Part shown: positions 1-8,380 of the stretch, one piece after another | Layout: each line of letters begins with the position of its first letter | How positions within the stretch are numbered: position 1 is the first letter of the stretch | From: Palleronia pelagia | GTDB taxonomy: Bacteria > Pseudomonadota > Alphaproteobacteria > Rhodobacterales > Rhodobacteraceae | Direction: 5' to 3' | NCBI RefSeq assembly: GCF_900110115.1 | Contig: NZ_FOCM01000007.1 | Location: 1 to 64,000 of the forward strand | Length of the DNA: 64,000 nucleotides | Program-made: the position numbers and the translations under genes | The notes under the pieces: generated by a model | What the model was told of the DNA's origin: nothing | Seen by the model: the letters and a program-made list of their open reading frames with translations, nothing else | The model's database searches: none

Positions 1-836
1 GCGTGGTTGGTCTGGTAGAGCGGCGCGTCGAGGAAGCGATCCGCCAGCGCAGCGGGCGCGATGTCGCCCGAGATCAGCAGCTCGACGTGATCGCGACGCT
101 CGATGGTCCGCGTAAAGGCCGGGCGATCCGCCGGATCGGTCCCGTGCTGGTGGTTGGTGGCGATAGCGGGCCCCATCTCGCGCAGACCGCCGCCGGGGTA
201 AAGCTCCACCGACGATACCCGCCCCGAGGCGTCCGCCAGAACGAGGTTGTAGGCCATGTGCGAGGGCAGCCTCTCCAATCGCCGCAGGGCCTCGCCCACC
301 GTATCGCAGGTTTCGAGCAGGTACCGAACGATATGCGTGATCCCGAAGCCGCGCCCGGTGGTGCCGCGGCCGCCATAGGCTAGCGCGATGCACAGCCCCG
401 CATCGTTGATTCCGTCCGACAGGCCCCACAGGAATTCGACCATGCCGACCACGGGCCGGCACCAGTCGCTGCGCAGCATCAACCCTTCGTTCAGGTCGGG
501 CGACAGATCGTAGTTGCGCACCAGGCGCACCTCGCCCGCCCGCGACTGCGCCGCCAGCGTGCACCCGCCCAGATAGGCAGGCGGGCACCAGCCCGACAGG
601 AACCGCGCCGCCCGGTCGCCGCCGCCGGCCAAGTCGGCAAGCCGCGCGTGGGTCTCGACCAACTCGGGCATGTACCGCCCGAGCGCCGCCTCGCAGGCCG
701 CGCGGTCGGGGCCGTCATCGCCACCCCGGCCGGTGAACCAGGCCTCGTAGGCCGGCCACGACCAGTCCCAGCGTTCTTTCCACTTCGCGCCCGGCGTGGC
801 CTCGGCCACTGCTTCGAAGGTCAGTGAACCGCTCAT
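1..836 (-). CDS. C45 family autoproteolytic acyltransferase/hydrolase (AAT-like), 3' part beyond window
   Basis: The frame opens at ATG 836 and runs without a stop off the left edge, giving the first 278 or so residues. It resembles the acyl-CoA:6-aminopenicillanic-acid acyltransferase (AAT) family of Ntn hydrolases. The signature is GGCTLAAQ followed by VRLVRNYDL, where Cys92 would be exposed by self-cleavage and act as nucleophile; an ARNYD-type segment after the Cys is typical of the family. Later segments (SDGINDAGLCIALAYGG, then ATNHQH) also fit. These enzymes cleave or form amide bonds, but the substrate cannot be read here. The start overlaps the stop of the upstream esterase gene (ATGA), so translation is probably coupled. 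There is no signal peptide. The family call is fairly secure; the substrate is unknown. Confidence 0.78.
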   Translation of the reverse strand, partial: MSGSLTFEAVAEATPGAKWKERWDWSWPAYEAWFTGRGGDDGPDRAACEAALGRYMPELVETHARLADLAGGGDRAARFLSGWCPPAYLGGCTLAAQSRAGEVRLVRNYDLSPDLNEGLMLRSDWCRPVVGMVEFLWGLSDGINDAGLCIALAYGGRGTTGRGFGITHIVRYLLETCDTVGEALRRLERLPSHMAYNLVLADASGRVSSVELYPGGGLREMGPAIATNHQHGTDPADRPAFTRTIERRDHVELLISGDIAPAALADRFLDAPLYQTNH

Positions 837-1897
837 GCCCGCTCCTCCGGGTCCAGCGACAGGAAAAAGCGCACCATTTCCGCCGAGGCATCTGGTCCGG
901 ACGGCGCGGTGTGGCTGCCCTCGGCAGATCCGCCCGACCAGGCGTGGCCGAGCCCGGGGATGGTCCACTGCTCGGCCAGCAGCCGTCCCGAAGGATCGCG
1001 ATGGACCGTCACTTCGGCGCCGTCATGGGGCGCATCGCTCTGGATGCTGGCCGCGCGACCGAGGGCCGAGGCCATCACCGCGTCGCCGTTCGCGGGCGCG
1101 ACGGTCGTGTCGGACAGCCCGTGGAACACGATGGTCCGCGCCGGGATCTCGGCCAGGGGGACGGCGGGCGTCGGCTGGCCCTGCATCGCGGCGAAGGCAC
1201 CGGCGACATCGGACGCCGATCCCGGCGCCAGGCCGGAATGCACACCGACGGCTGCGAAGACCTCGGGGAAGGCACGGCCCAGGATCGCCGCCATCGCGCC
1301 CCCCGCCGACAGACCGGTGGCGAAGATCCGACCCGCCGGCACGTTCAGCTCGGCCGCGATCTGGCCGGCCATCTCGGCCAGCAGGGCCGGCTCGCCCCCG
1401 GCGCGGGTCTGGTCCTCGGACCGGAACCAGTTCCAGCAGGCCATCTGGTTCGCGGCCCGCGTCTGCTCGGGATAGACGACGACCAGGTTGTGCCGCTCGG
1501 CCAGCAGGTTCATGCGCGTGCCGGACGCGAAATCCTCGGCGGTCTGGGTGCAGCCATGCAGCATCATCACCAGGCCTTGCACCGGCTCGTCGCGCGGCGA
1601 CGGCACAAACAGGCGATAGTCGCGGGCCCCGTGGGCCCCGGCGTGGTGCCGCGTCTCCCACGAAGCGCCGGTGGGCACCTCCGGCGCGCGGACGGGGGCC
1701 TGCCCGAAGGACCGCGCGACCCGCTTGCCGTTGAAGAGCGAGTCGATGGTCTGTCCCAGCGGGCGACGCACCCTGGGCGAAGGTTGAGGGGCCGCACCGC
1801 CCAGGGCCGCCTGGATCGTGGCGGTGGCCCCGGCGGGGTTTCCGGCGCGCGTCTGCTCGAGCGCCCGGCCCATGGCCGTCGCGAATTGATCGTTCAT
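833..1897 (-). CDS. PHB depolymerase family extracellular-type esterase
   Basis: A 354-residue alpha/beta hydrolase of the esterase/PHB depolymerase family. An N-terminal extension of about 90 residues precedes the catalytic domain. Visible are the oxyanion HG pair in LMMLHGCTQTAEDF-type context (about residues 112-123), the nucleophile elbow GLSAGG with Ser197, and the C-terminal His motif GLGHAWSGG. Members cleave polyhydroxybutyrate or other short acyl or aryl esters. The start at ATG 1897 is chosen because it opens the recognisable N-terminus (MNDQFATAMG) and lies 22 bases after the regulator stop. A longer open frame upstream has no support. No clear signal peptide is seen, so an intracellular role, for example on storage granules, is possible. 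The stop overlaps the start of the C45 gene. Confidence 0.85.
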   Translation of the reverse strand: MNDQFATAMGRALEQTRAGNPAGATATIQAALGGAAPQPSPRVRRPLGQTIDSLFNGKRVARSFGQAPVRAPEVPTGASWETRHHAGAHGARDYRLFVPSPRDEPVQGLVMMLHGCTQTAEDFASGTRMNLLAERHNLVVVYPEQTRAANQMACWNWFRSEDQTRAGGEPALLAEMAGQIAAELNVPAGRIFATGLSAGGAMAAILGRAFPEVFAAVGVHSGLAPGSASDVAGAFAAMQGQPTPAVPLAEIPARTIVFHGLSDTTVAPANGDAVMASALGRAASIQSDAPHDGAEVTVHRDPSGRLLAEQWTIPGLGHAWSGGSAEGSHTAPSGPDASAEMVRFFLSLDPEERA

Positions 1898-1919
1898 GTT
1901 GTTGGTCCTTGGTCGTCTG

Positions 1920-2330
1920 TCAGGTGATGCGGTCCGCGAGGGCCGCCTTGATATCACGGGACGCTTGCAGCGCGCCCAGCACGTGGATCGAGCCGATGGT
2001 GGCCCGGGCAAGCTCGACCGGCACGTCGTCGGCAATCCGCGCCAGCCCCACCACCCGGATATCGAGCATCTCACCCCGGTCCCGCGCCGCCTCCAGGTCG
2101 GCCCGCGTCAGATCCAGCAGGCCCAGCTCCAGCGTATTGCGCCGGATGGACTGGCTGACCTGCTCCTGCTCGGTGGACAGCTGGTTGCGGATCGCGGTGC
2201 GAATGAAATCGGTCCGGTTCGAGTAGAACCCGTCGCGCACGAGCAGATCGATGCGCCCCAGGTCCACGTGGCTGAGGTTGATCGTGATTTTTTCGCTGTC
2301 GGCCGGCTTGAGCTGGTGAACCTTGGGCAT
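1920..2330 (-). CDS. Ribbon-helix-helix (CopG/ParD-like) DNA-binding protein
   Basis: A protein of 136 residues. The first 60 or so look like a ribbon-helix-helix domain: a beta-strand (KITINL) followed by two helices containing GFYSNRTDFIRTAIRNQL, the pattern of CopG/ParD regulators. The remaining 75 residues are charged and of unknown fold. ATG 2330 (MPKVHQL) is preferred over ATG 2342 because GGAG stands 6 bases upstream of it and the earlier ATG has no ribosome-binding site. It is the first gene of the leftward run with the esterase and the C45 enzyme. No toxin-like partner is adjacent, so a free-standing local regulator is more likely than an antitoxin. DNA target unknown. Confidence 0.75.
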   Translation of the reverse strand: MPKVHQLKPADSEKITINLSHVDLGRIDLLVRDGFYSNRTDFIRTAIRNQLSTEQEQVSQSIRRNTLELGLLDLTRADLEAARDRGEMLDIRVVGLARIADDVPVELARATIGSIHVLGALQASRDIKAALADRIT

Positions 2331-2589
2331 TTGAATCTCCATCCACTTGGATGGTATTTAGATGGCTACGGGCTGGTTAACAAGGGGTGCCTCGCCGACA
2401 CCCGCGGATTGGCACCACGAAAGAAACGCGAACGGCATCGCGCCGCCGGCTCCAAGATGAAATCGGGGAGCCGAAGCTAAGCGTTTGCAGAAGATCGTTG
2501 ACGCACCCTCGGCATCCACGGCTTCTCAAAGGTGTCTCGCGCCGGGATGCGGGAGTATGGGTGCTAAAGGCCGTGCCTCTGGGATCACA

Positions 2590-4965
2590 TCAAAGCAAGA
2601 AATCCGCCGGGCTGAACGCGTATTGGCCCGCCTCGATGACCAGATCAGCTGTACCGTCACCGTCAACATCGCCGTAGATCGTCCCGGCCGCGACCCACAA
2701 GCGCCCGGCTCCGGCTCCCTGCCATGTGAAAGCCTGGTTCCCGTCGCGCGTGATGTCCGCATCGATCCGGGACAGATCGAACAGGTCGCCGGTCTCGAAA
2801 TCCGTGACCGAATCGACGCCCCAGGCGCCGCTTTCTTCGACGCGGTTGTATTGGAACACGTCGTCCCCGCCCTGCCCGCTCAGTCGGTCCGATCCGCCGC
2901 CGCCGTGGATCCTGTCCGCGCCCGGTCCCCCGTCGATTCCATCGTCTCCGGAGCCGCCGAAGATCGCGTCACTCCCACCGCGCCCGAATATGCGATCGTC
3001 CCCACCGTTTCCGTAGATTGAATTCGCGGCATCGTTGCTCAGGATCAGGTCCGCATCGTTCGAACCTATCGCATCGATGGACGCATCGCCGATCAGCTCC
3101 AACTTCTCGAGCTCGGCCGTCATCGTGAACGACACCGTCGATGTCGCGCTGTCCCAGTCGGCGCCAGCATAGACCGTCGTATTCGACTCGGTGATCGTGA
3201 ATTGGTCCTTGCCGGCGGTGCCCAACAGCACCGGGCCGTCGGAGCCGGAGTCGCCGGATGCGCCGCCCTCCGTCGACACGTGGAAACCGATGCCATCAAC
3301 CATGACCGTGGCATTGCTGAAGATCAGCGTCTCGACGCCCTCGACGATGTCATTGCCCAAGGTGCCAGTGATGTCGCGAATGGAAATTCGGCCGTCGAGA
3401 CGCGCTTCGAGACGAAAGTTCTCGTACACTGCGTCGTAGCGCGCGACGTCGTCGCCGCCCGCACCGATCATCAGATCATCGCCCTCGCCACCCCGCAGCG
3501 TATCGTTGCCGGCGCCGCCCCGAAGGATGTCGTCGCCGCCTCTGCCGTCGAGATCCCCGCCGGTCTCGAATGCCGTGACATCGTCCGCCAGACGCGTTCC
3601 GACGAGGGTCCCGAAACGGATCGAATTGACCCCTTCTGCGGTTGGTGCCCCATAGCTGGCCCCCTCGAGATTCACGAAACTGCTGGACTCGATCACGTCC
3701 GAGTCCGCATCGCGCAATGACCGCTCCACCAGAACGCTGTTGTTGTGGTCGCGCCCGCCGTGAAAGTTGATATCGCGGTCGGTCTGAAGGACATGAACCT
3801 CGTTTCCAGCCGCTGAACGCCAGGACGCGAAAGTGATCGAATGGCGCATATCCTGGTCGCCGTGGTTTAGGAAGCGGCTGTCATAGACGTCACGGATCTG
3901 AAGGGCATATCCATTCCCGCCCTTCCCCTTGTTATGCGCGGCCGAAACGAAGGTGCCATCGGTGACCAGCTCGCGCGACAGCCCGGTATTAAAGCCGAGC
4001 GAGGGAACGTTCCTGGCGACCACATCGTGCAATCGAGCGCCGGAAGTGCCGTGTAGTTCGACAGCCGCGACACGCTCGTGCTGTGGCATCGTGTTGCTGA
4101 AATCTGACGGATCCGGGACATCGAGGCCGTAATCGATGGTGAAGCCGCCCAGACTGACATCCTCCAGCAGATCGATTTCCTGAACGGTTGTCTCGACGGT
4201 GTCGAACTCGAAGTGCACTCCCGAGGTCAGGACGAGGGTCTGGCCTCGAACCTCGGCCACCTCGACGATCGAGGTGCGCAGCGGCACGCTTTCGCGCCAC
4301 GCGGTGTCACCGATCTCGGCGAAGAAGTCATCCGTGTTCGCGCGCTCGAGATACACGAAGTCCCCGGCCTCGAAGCTGTGTTCGCCGCTGATTGCAAGCT
4401 CGGTCGCCCCTTGGGCTACCGCTTGCGACAGCTTGAATGCGTCGGTCCTATCGCCCCCGTCGACGCGAAATGCCTCTTGCGAGCACCCGTCAGCCATGCG
4501 GATCGTGACTGCCTCGGACCCCACGCCCTCCAATGCGATGTTCTCGCGCGACAAGATGATCGTTCGGTCGAAGTGGTAGGTTCCCGCCTGCAGCTCGATG
4601 CGCGTTCCCGTGGCGACCGTGTCGATCATGCCCTGCAATTCGGACGCGGTTATCTGCGGGCCGACCTGCAGGTCGAAATCGGTCTGTGGCGCGGGAACGC
4701 TCTGATCGGCGATGGCAATGGCTGCGTCTTGGGATGTCGCGATGAAGCCCCCCGCGACGCTTTCGCCCGGCGCTACATCGGCGGCCGCGATGCGATAAGT
4801 GTCCTGGGAAAGTCGTTCGAGAGTCCCTGCGCCCCAGAACTTCTCGACCTCGCCAATGAACCGGACGTCTATGGAAACCGCACCGGGAACATTTGAGCTG
4901 TTCGTGAGTTCGTAGTCGGACCTGAAGCCCCCAATCCACTGGCTGGTGAGGTTGAGTGTGCTCAT
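2590..4965 (-). CDS. Secreted RTX protein with CBM2-like domain and parallel beta-helix
   Basis: A protein of 791 residues without an N-terminal signal peptide. Order seen: residues 1 to about 100 resemble a family 2 cellulose-binding module (TSQWIGGFRSDYELTN, then VAPGESVAGGFIA); about 110-450 a pectin-lyase-type parallel beta-helix (the GTYHFDRTIILSRENI segment resembles polysaccharide lyases and epimerases); about 460-500 a first block of GGxGxDxLxGG calcium-binding nonapeptides; a linker; about 660-720 a second nonapeptide block; and a C-terminal 60-residue region ending in FSPADFLL typical of type I secretion targets. It is therefore probably exported by an ABC-type secretion system and folds with Ca2+ outside the cell. 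Substrate may be a polysaccharide; catalytic residues cannot be assigned. ATG 4965 gives MSTLNLTSQW, the natural domain start. Confidence 0.82.
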   Translation of the reverse strand: MSTLNLTSQWIGGFRSDYELTNSSNVPGAVSIDVRFIGEVEKFWGAGTLERLSQDTYRIAAADVAPGESVAGGFIATSQDAAIAIADQSVPAPQTDFDLQVGPQITASELQGMIDTVATGTRIELQAGTYHFDRTIILSRENIALEGVGSEAVTIRMADGCSQEAFRVDGGDRTDAFKLSQAVAQGATELAISGEHSFEAGDFVYLERANTDDFFAEIGDTAWRESVPLRTSIVEVAEVRGQTLVLTSGVHFEFDTVETTVQEIDLLEDVSLGGFTIDYGLDVPDPSDFSNTMPQHERVAAVELHGTSGARLHDVVARNVPSLGFNTGLSRELVTDGTFVSAAHNKGKGGNGYALQIRDVYDSRFLNHGDQDMRHSITFASWRSAAGNEVHVLQTDRDINFHGGRDHNNSVLVERSLRDADSDVIESSSFVNLEGASYGAPTAEGVNSIRFGTLVGTRLADDVTAFETGGDLDGRGGDDILRGGAGNDTLRGGEGDDLMIGAGGDDVARYDAVYENFRLEARLDGRISIRDITGTLGNDIVEGVETLIFSNATVMVDGIGFHVSTEGGASGDSGSDGPVLLGTAGKDQFTITESNTTVYAGADWDSATSTVSFTMTAELEKLELIGDASIDAIGSNDADLILSNDAANSIYGNGGDDRIFGRGGSDAIFGGSGDDGIDGGPGADRIHGGGGSDRLSGQGGDDVFQYNRVEESGAWGVDSVTDFETGDLFDLSRIDADITRDGNQAFTWQGAGAGRLWVAAGTIYGDVDGDGTADLVIEAGQYAFSPADFLL

Positions 4966-5456
4966 CGAATGGTAGCTCGCCGTTGACTGTGATTGACCTC
5001 GCCGCGTAAGGCGGAGCTCCACAGCTCTCGCGCGAATGTGTCATTTTCGGGTCCCGTTTGCGTAGAATTTCCAAACCACGCATAACACTTGCTAACCGTG
5101 ACTTTCGCGACGGCGGCGGGATCGCTTCGACCACCTCGTCGCGCGGGCGTCGACCGCACTCAGGCCCGGTTCCCCACGTGGGTTTCGAAGCAATTCCCGC
5201 CCTGACGGCGCAGGCCGGTTTGGCTGCCGCCCCCCATCCGCGCTGTTAAATTTAGACCTATGGTTTCAGTCGGAACGCGCGTGAATGCTGTCGTGAATTG
5301 ACGGCGTGGAAGGCCGGTTCCCGCAGTGGTCCGTCGCCGGTGCATATCCATGACGGGTTACGCTGGTCTGGACCGAGATGGCTGTCTGATCCTTCCTCGA
5401 CGCCCGAAGCAGGGAACCGACCGGGGCTCGATGTTGACCTGGCACTGTGGTCTGAA
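4966..5456. other. Non-coding interval between the RTX gene and tRNA-Thr
   Basis: About 490 bases with no supported gene. Short open frames here lack a ribosome-binding site and recognisable sequence. The part next to the RTX gene (about 5030-5110) is more A+T rich than its surroundings and is the likely place of that gene's promoter. I found no repeat of the tRNA 3' end that would mark an attachment site. Confidence 0.5.
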
Positions 5457-5532
5457 TGGTGCCCCCAGCAGGAGTCGAACCCGCGACCTACTGATTACAA
5501 ATCAGTTGCTCTACCAACTGAGCTATAGAGGC
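5457..5532 (-). tRNA. tRNA-Thr (anticodon TGT)
   Basis: Read on the minus strand the 76 bases fold as a full cloverleaf. The acceptor GCCTCTA pairs with TGGGGGC (two G-U pairs), the anticodon arm is ACTGA-TTTGTAA-TCAGT with anticodon TGT, the T arm contains GGTTCGA, and the discriminator A is followed by an encoded CCA (5457-5459). UGU reads ACA and ACG-type threonine codons. The gene ends on the side facing the RTX gene, the orientation in which islands usually insert. Confidence 0.97.
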
Positions 5533-5585
5533 ACGCGGCCCGTATAAGACCACGGGCCGGTCTTTGTCCATGGCCGGTGCGCGCG

Positions 5586-7247
5586 TCAGCGGTTGGTTCG
5601 CGCCAAGATCGCCACGGCGCCGAGCCCCACCAGCATGACCAGAAGGGCGGCCGGTGCGGCTTCGCCGATGCGCTCGAGCGACGCCTGTTCGTAGACCCGC
5701 GTGGCCAGCGTGTTGTAGTTGAAGGGCCGCAGCAGCAGGGTTGCGGGAAGCTCCTTCACGCAGTCGACGAAGACCAGCAGCAGCGCCGTGCCCACCGACC
5801 CGCGGATCAGTGGCAGGTAGATCGCCCGCAATGTGGCGCCCGGGCTGCGGCCCAGCGCGCGCGCGGCCATGGGCAGGCTGGGGGCCACGCGCCCCATGGC
5901 CGCGTCGGCGGCCCCCTGGGCGATGGCGAAGAAGCGCACCATGTAGGCCAGCACGATGGCTGCAGCGGAGCCTGTGAGGATCAGGCCTGGATCAGTTCCG
6001 GTGATGGCCAGCCAGGTATCGGCCAGCGCGTGGTCGAAGGCCGCCAGCGGCAACAGGATCCCCACGCCCAGAACCGCGCCCGGCGCCGCGTAGCCGATGG
6101 TGGTCACGGGCAGCAGCAACCGCGGCAGGGTCGCGCGGGCCAGCCGAACGCCGTAGACCAGCACCAGCGCCCCCAGCACTGTCAGCACCGCCGCGGCCCC
6201 GCCGGTGGCCAAGGTGTGCCACAGCGCGCGGCCGAGGTCCGGGTCGATCCAGGCATGGGCATTGACCCAGGCATGGTGCGACAGCACCCCCACCGGCAGC
6301 ACGAAGCCGAAAGCGAAGGGCAGCAGGCAGGCGAGGCTTGCAAGGGCCGCCTGTCCGCCCGAAAGCCGCGTGCGCGTCAATGGCACGTCGCTGCGCGACA
6401 GCCTGAAGAAGCGCGAGCGGCGGCGCGACAGCTTTTCCAGCGTCATCAGCGCCAGGACCAGCGCCAGGATCACGCAGGCGATCTGCGCCGCGCCGCCGGC
6501 GTTACGCATCTCCAGCCAGACAGTGAAGATCCCGGTGGTCAGGGTCTGCACTCCGAAATATTCTACGACGCCAAAATCGTTGATCGTCTCCATCATCACG
6601 ATGGCGGTGCCGGCCGCTATGGCGGGACGCGCCATGGGCAAGCCCACGCGCCAGAACCGGGCAACCGGCCCCGCGCCCAGCGCCCGCGCCACCTCGAGCG
6701 TGCGGCCCGATTGTTCGCGGAAGGCCGCGCGGGCCATGAGGTAAACGTAGGGGAACAGCGATGCGGACAGCACCAGAAGTGCCGCGCCCCGCGACCGGAC
6801 CTCGGGGAAGGCGTAGTCGCGCGCACTCTCCCACCCCATCACCGCGCGCAGACCGGTCTGCACGGGCCCCGCGTATTCCAGGAAATCCGTCAGCGCATAT
6901 GCACCCACATAGGCCGGCACGGCCAGCGGCAGCAAAAGCCCCCATTCCAGCCAGCGCCGGCCGGGGAAGTCGTACATCACCACCAGCCACGCGGTGACGG
7001 TGCCCACCGTCGCGGCCAGCGCGCCGACGCCGGCCATGAGCACCAATGAGTTACTCATGTAGCGCGGCAGCGTGGTCGAGAGCAGGTGGCCCCAGATCGG
7101 CTCGGTCGGGAACAAGGCCATCCACACCACGGCGGCAATGGGCAGCAACACCAGGCCGGCGATCAGGGCGGCCCCGATCGACCAGCCGTCGATGGCCGAT
7201 GAAACGCGGCGCGCGGGCGGTGAAATCTGACTCATTTTATCGGCCAT
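5586..7247 (-). CDS. Fe(III)-type ABC transporter permease (FbpB/SfuB-like)
   Basis: A very hydrophobic protein of 553 residues made of two homologous permease halves of about six helices each, the fused arrangement of FbpB/SfuB/AfuB iron(III) permeases. Each half carries the cytoplasmic coupling segment of binding-protein-dependent permeases, for example EVARALGAGPVARFWRVGLP in the first half (EAA-loop pattern) and MAARALGRSPGATLRAIYLP in the second. It would pass ferric iron, or possibly another small ligand such as thiamine or a polyamine-like compound, through the inner membrane. The matching binding protein and ATPase are not adjacent: a tRNA follows and an unrelated divergent gene precedes it. 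No Fur-box-like sequence was recognised upstream. Confidence 0.85.
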   Translation of the reverse strand: MADKMSQISPPARRVSSAIDGWSIGAALIAGLVLLPIAAVVWMALFPTEPIWGHLLSTTLPRYMSNSLVLMAGVGALAATVGTVTAWLVVMYDFPGRRWLEWGLLLPLAVPAYVGAYALTDFLEYAGPVQTGLRAVMGWESARDYAFPEVRSRGAALLVLSASLFPYVYLMARAAFREQSGRTLEVARALGAGPVARFWRVGLPMARPAIAAGTAIVMMETINDFGVVEYFGVQTLTTGIFTVWLEMRNAGGAAQIACVILALVLALMTLEKLSRRRSRFFRLSRSDVPLTRTRLSGGQAALASLACLLPFAFGFVLPVGVLSHHAWVNAHAWIDPDLGRALWHTLATGGAAAVLTVLGALVLVYGVRLARATLPRLLLPVTTIGYAAPGAVLGVGILLPLAAFDHALADTWLAITGTDPGLILTGSAAAIVLAYMVRFFAIAQGAADAAMGRVAPSLPMAARALGRSPGATLRAIYLPLIRGSVGTALLLVFVDCVKELPATLLLRPFNYNTLATRVYEQASLERIGEAAPAALLVMLVGLGAVAILARTNR

Positions 7248-7369
7248 GGCCGTGTCTTAGCCCAGCCCGCGGCGGTGGAAAACCGTCAATGCGGCGTCCA
7301 TGCCGCGTCCGGCGGGCTTGCGCGATTATGCCTCAATTCGTGGACAGCACCATGCTAGGACCGGGGACG

Positions 7370-8260
7370 ATGACCGATCAGCCCATGCGAATCAGCTTCC
7401 ATATCGGCGCCCACATGACCGAGGGTGAGCGACTGATCAAATCGCTCCTGCGCAACCGCGATGCGCTGGATCACGCGGGCGTCTGCGTGCCCGGCCCGTC
7501 GCGCTATCGTCCGGTGCTGCGCGACGTGCTGAACACTTTGGGAGGCATGCCAGCCGATCCCGACACCCAGGACGCGGTGCTGGAAACCATTCTGGAGGGC
7601 GCCGACCCCGACCACCTGGTGCTGAGCAATTCCAGCTTCATATCGGTCCCCGCCATGGCCGTGGGCGAGGACCAGCTTTACCCGCGGATGTACAAGGCCG
7701 GGTGGCTGCGCAACATCTTCCCCGACCACCCCGTGGATTTCCACCTGTGCGTTCGGGACATGACGACGTTCCTGCCAGCGGTCGTGTCCGCCGCCGGCGA
7801 CGACGTGGGCTACGACAGGCTGATGGGCGGGACCGATCCGCGCCAACTGCGCTGGTCGGTGCCGGTGCGCCAGCTGCTCGAGGCCTGCCCGGACGCAACG
7901 CTGACGCTGTGGTGCTACGAGGACATGCCGCTTCTGTGGGAAGAGCTCATGCGCACGATGGCGGGCGTGGGTCCCGATCTGCATTTGACGGGCCGTTTCG
8001 ACCTGACACGCCACCTCATGTGCGACGAGGGCATGCCGCGCCTCCGGGCCTATCTGGCCGCCCACCCGCCCAAGTCACGGACCATCGAGCGGCAGATCAC
8101 CGCGGCCTTTCTCGACAAGTTCGCGGATCCCGATGCGATCCTGGCCCAGCCGGATCTGCCCGGCTGGGACCAGGACCTGCTGGACGACCTGACGACCATC
8201 TACGAGGCCGATCTCGGCGATATCGCGCGGATGGACCGGGTGCGCATCCTGTCGCGATAA
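7370..8260 (+). CDS. Hypothetical protein, sulfotransferase-like N-terminus
   Basis: A soluble protein of 296 residues. The N-terminus reads MRISFHIGAHMTEGERL, which resembles the HIGAHKTGTTSLQ phosphosulfate-binding loop of bacterial sulfotransferases, but the Lys-Thr-Gly-Thr core is replaced, so PAPS binding is doubtful. The middle contains FHLCVRDMTTFLPAVVSA, similar in pattern to the second half of such folds. I therefore see a degenerate relative with no assigned reaction. The start at ATG 7370 is chosen because a G-rich site (GGACCGGGG) precedes it; in-frame ATGs at 7328 and 7352 are alternatives. It is divergent from the iron permease, with about 120 bases between them for both promoters. 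Confidence 0.65.
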   Translation: MTDQPMRISFHIGAHMTEGERLIKSLLRNRDALDHAGVCVPGPSRYRPVLRDVLNTLGGMPADPDTQDAVLETILEGADPDHLVLSNSSFISVPAMAVGEDQLYPRMYKAGWLRNIFPDHPVDFHLCVRDMTTFLPAVVSAAGDDVGYDRLMGGTDPRQLRWSVPVRQLLEACPDATLTLWCYEDMPLLWEELMRTMAGVGPDLHLTGRFDLTRHLMCDEGMPRLRAYLAAHPPKSRTIERQITAAFLDKFADPDAILAQPDLPGWDQDLLDDLTTIYEADLGDIARMDRVRILSR

Positions 8261-8380
8261 AACCCGCGCGAACCGCGACCCATCGGCGCAGATCGCGTTC
8301 CGCAGGGTGAAATTTCCGGCGGCGATATCACTTCTGGCTCAGTCGCGCGCCCCGGTGCGCCATCTGGACAGGAGGACATC

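Noticed and set aside
833-2074. A longer N-terminus for the PHB-depolymerase-type esterase (ATG 2074)
   Set aside because: It would run through the RHH gene and has no conserved sequence before residue 60; ATG 1897 is natural.
1920-2330. Antitoxin of a toxin-antitoxin pair
   Set aside because: The next genes are an esterase and a C45 hydrolase; no RelE/ParE-like or other toxin-size gene is adjacent.
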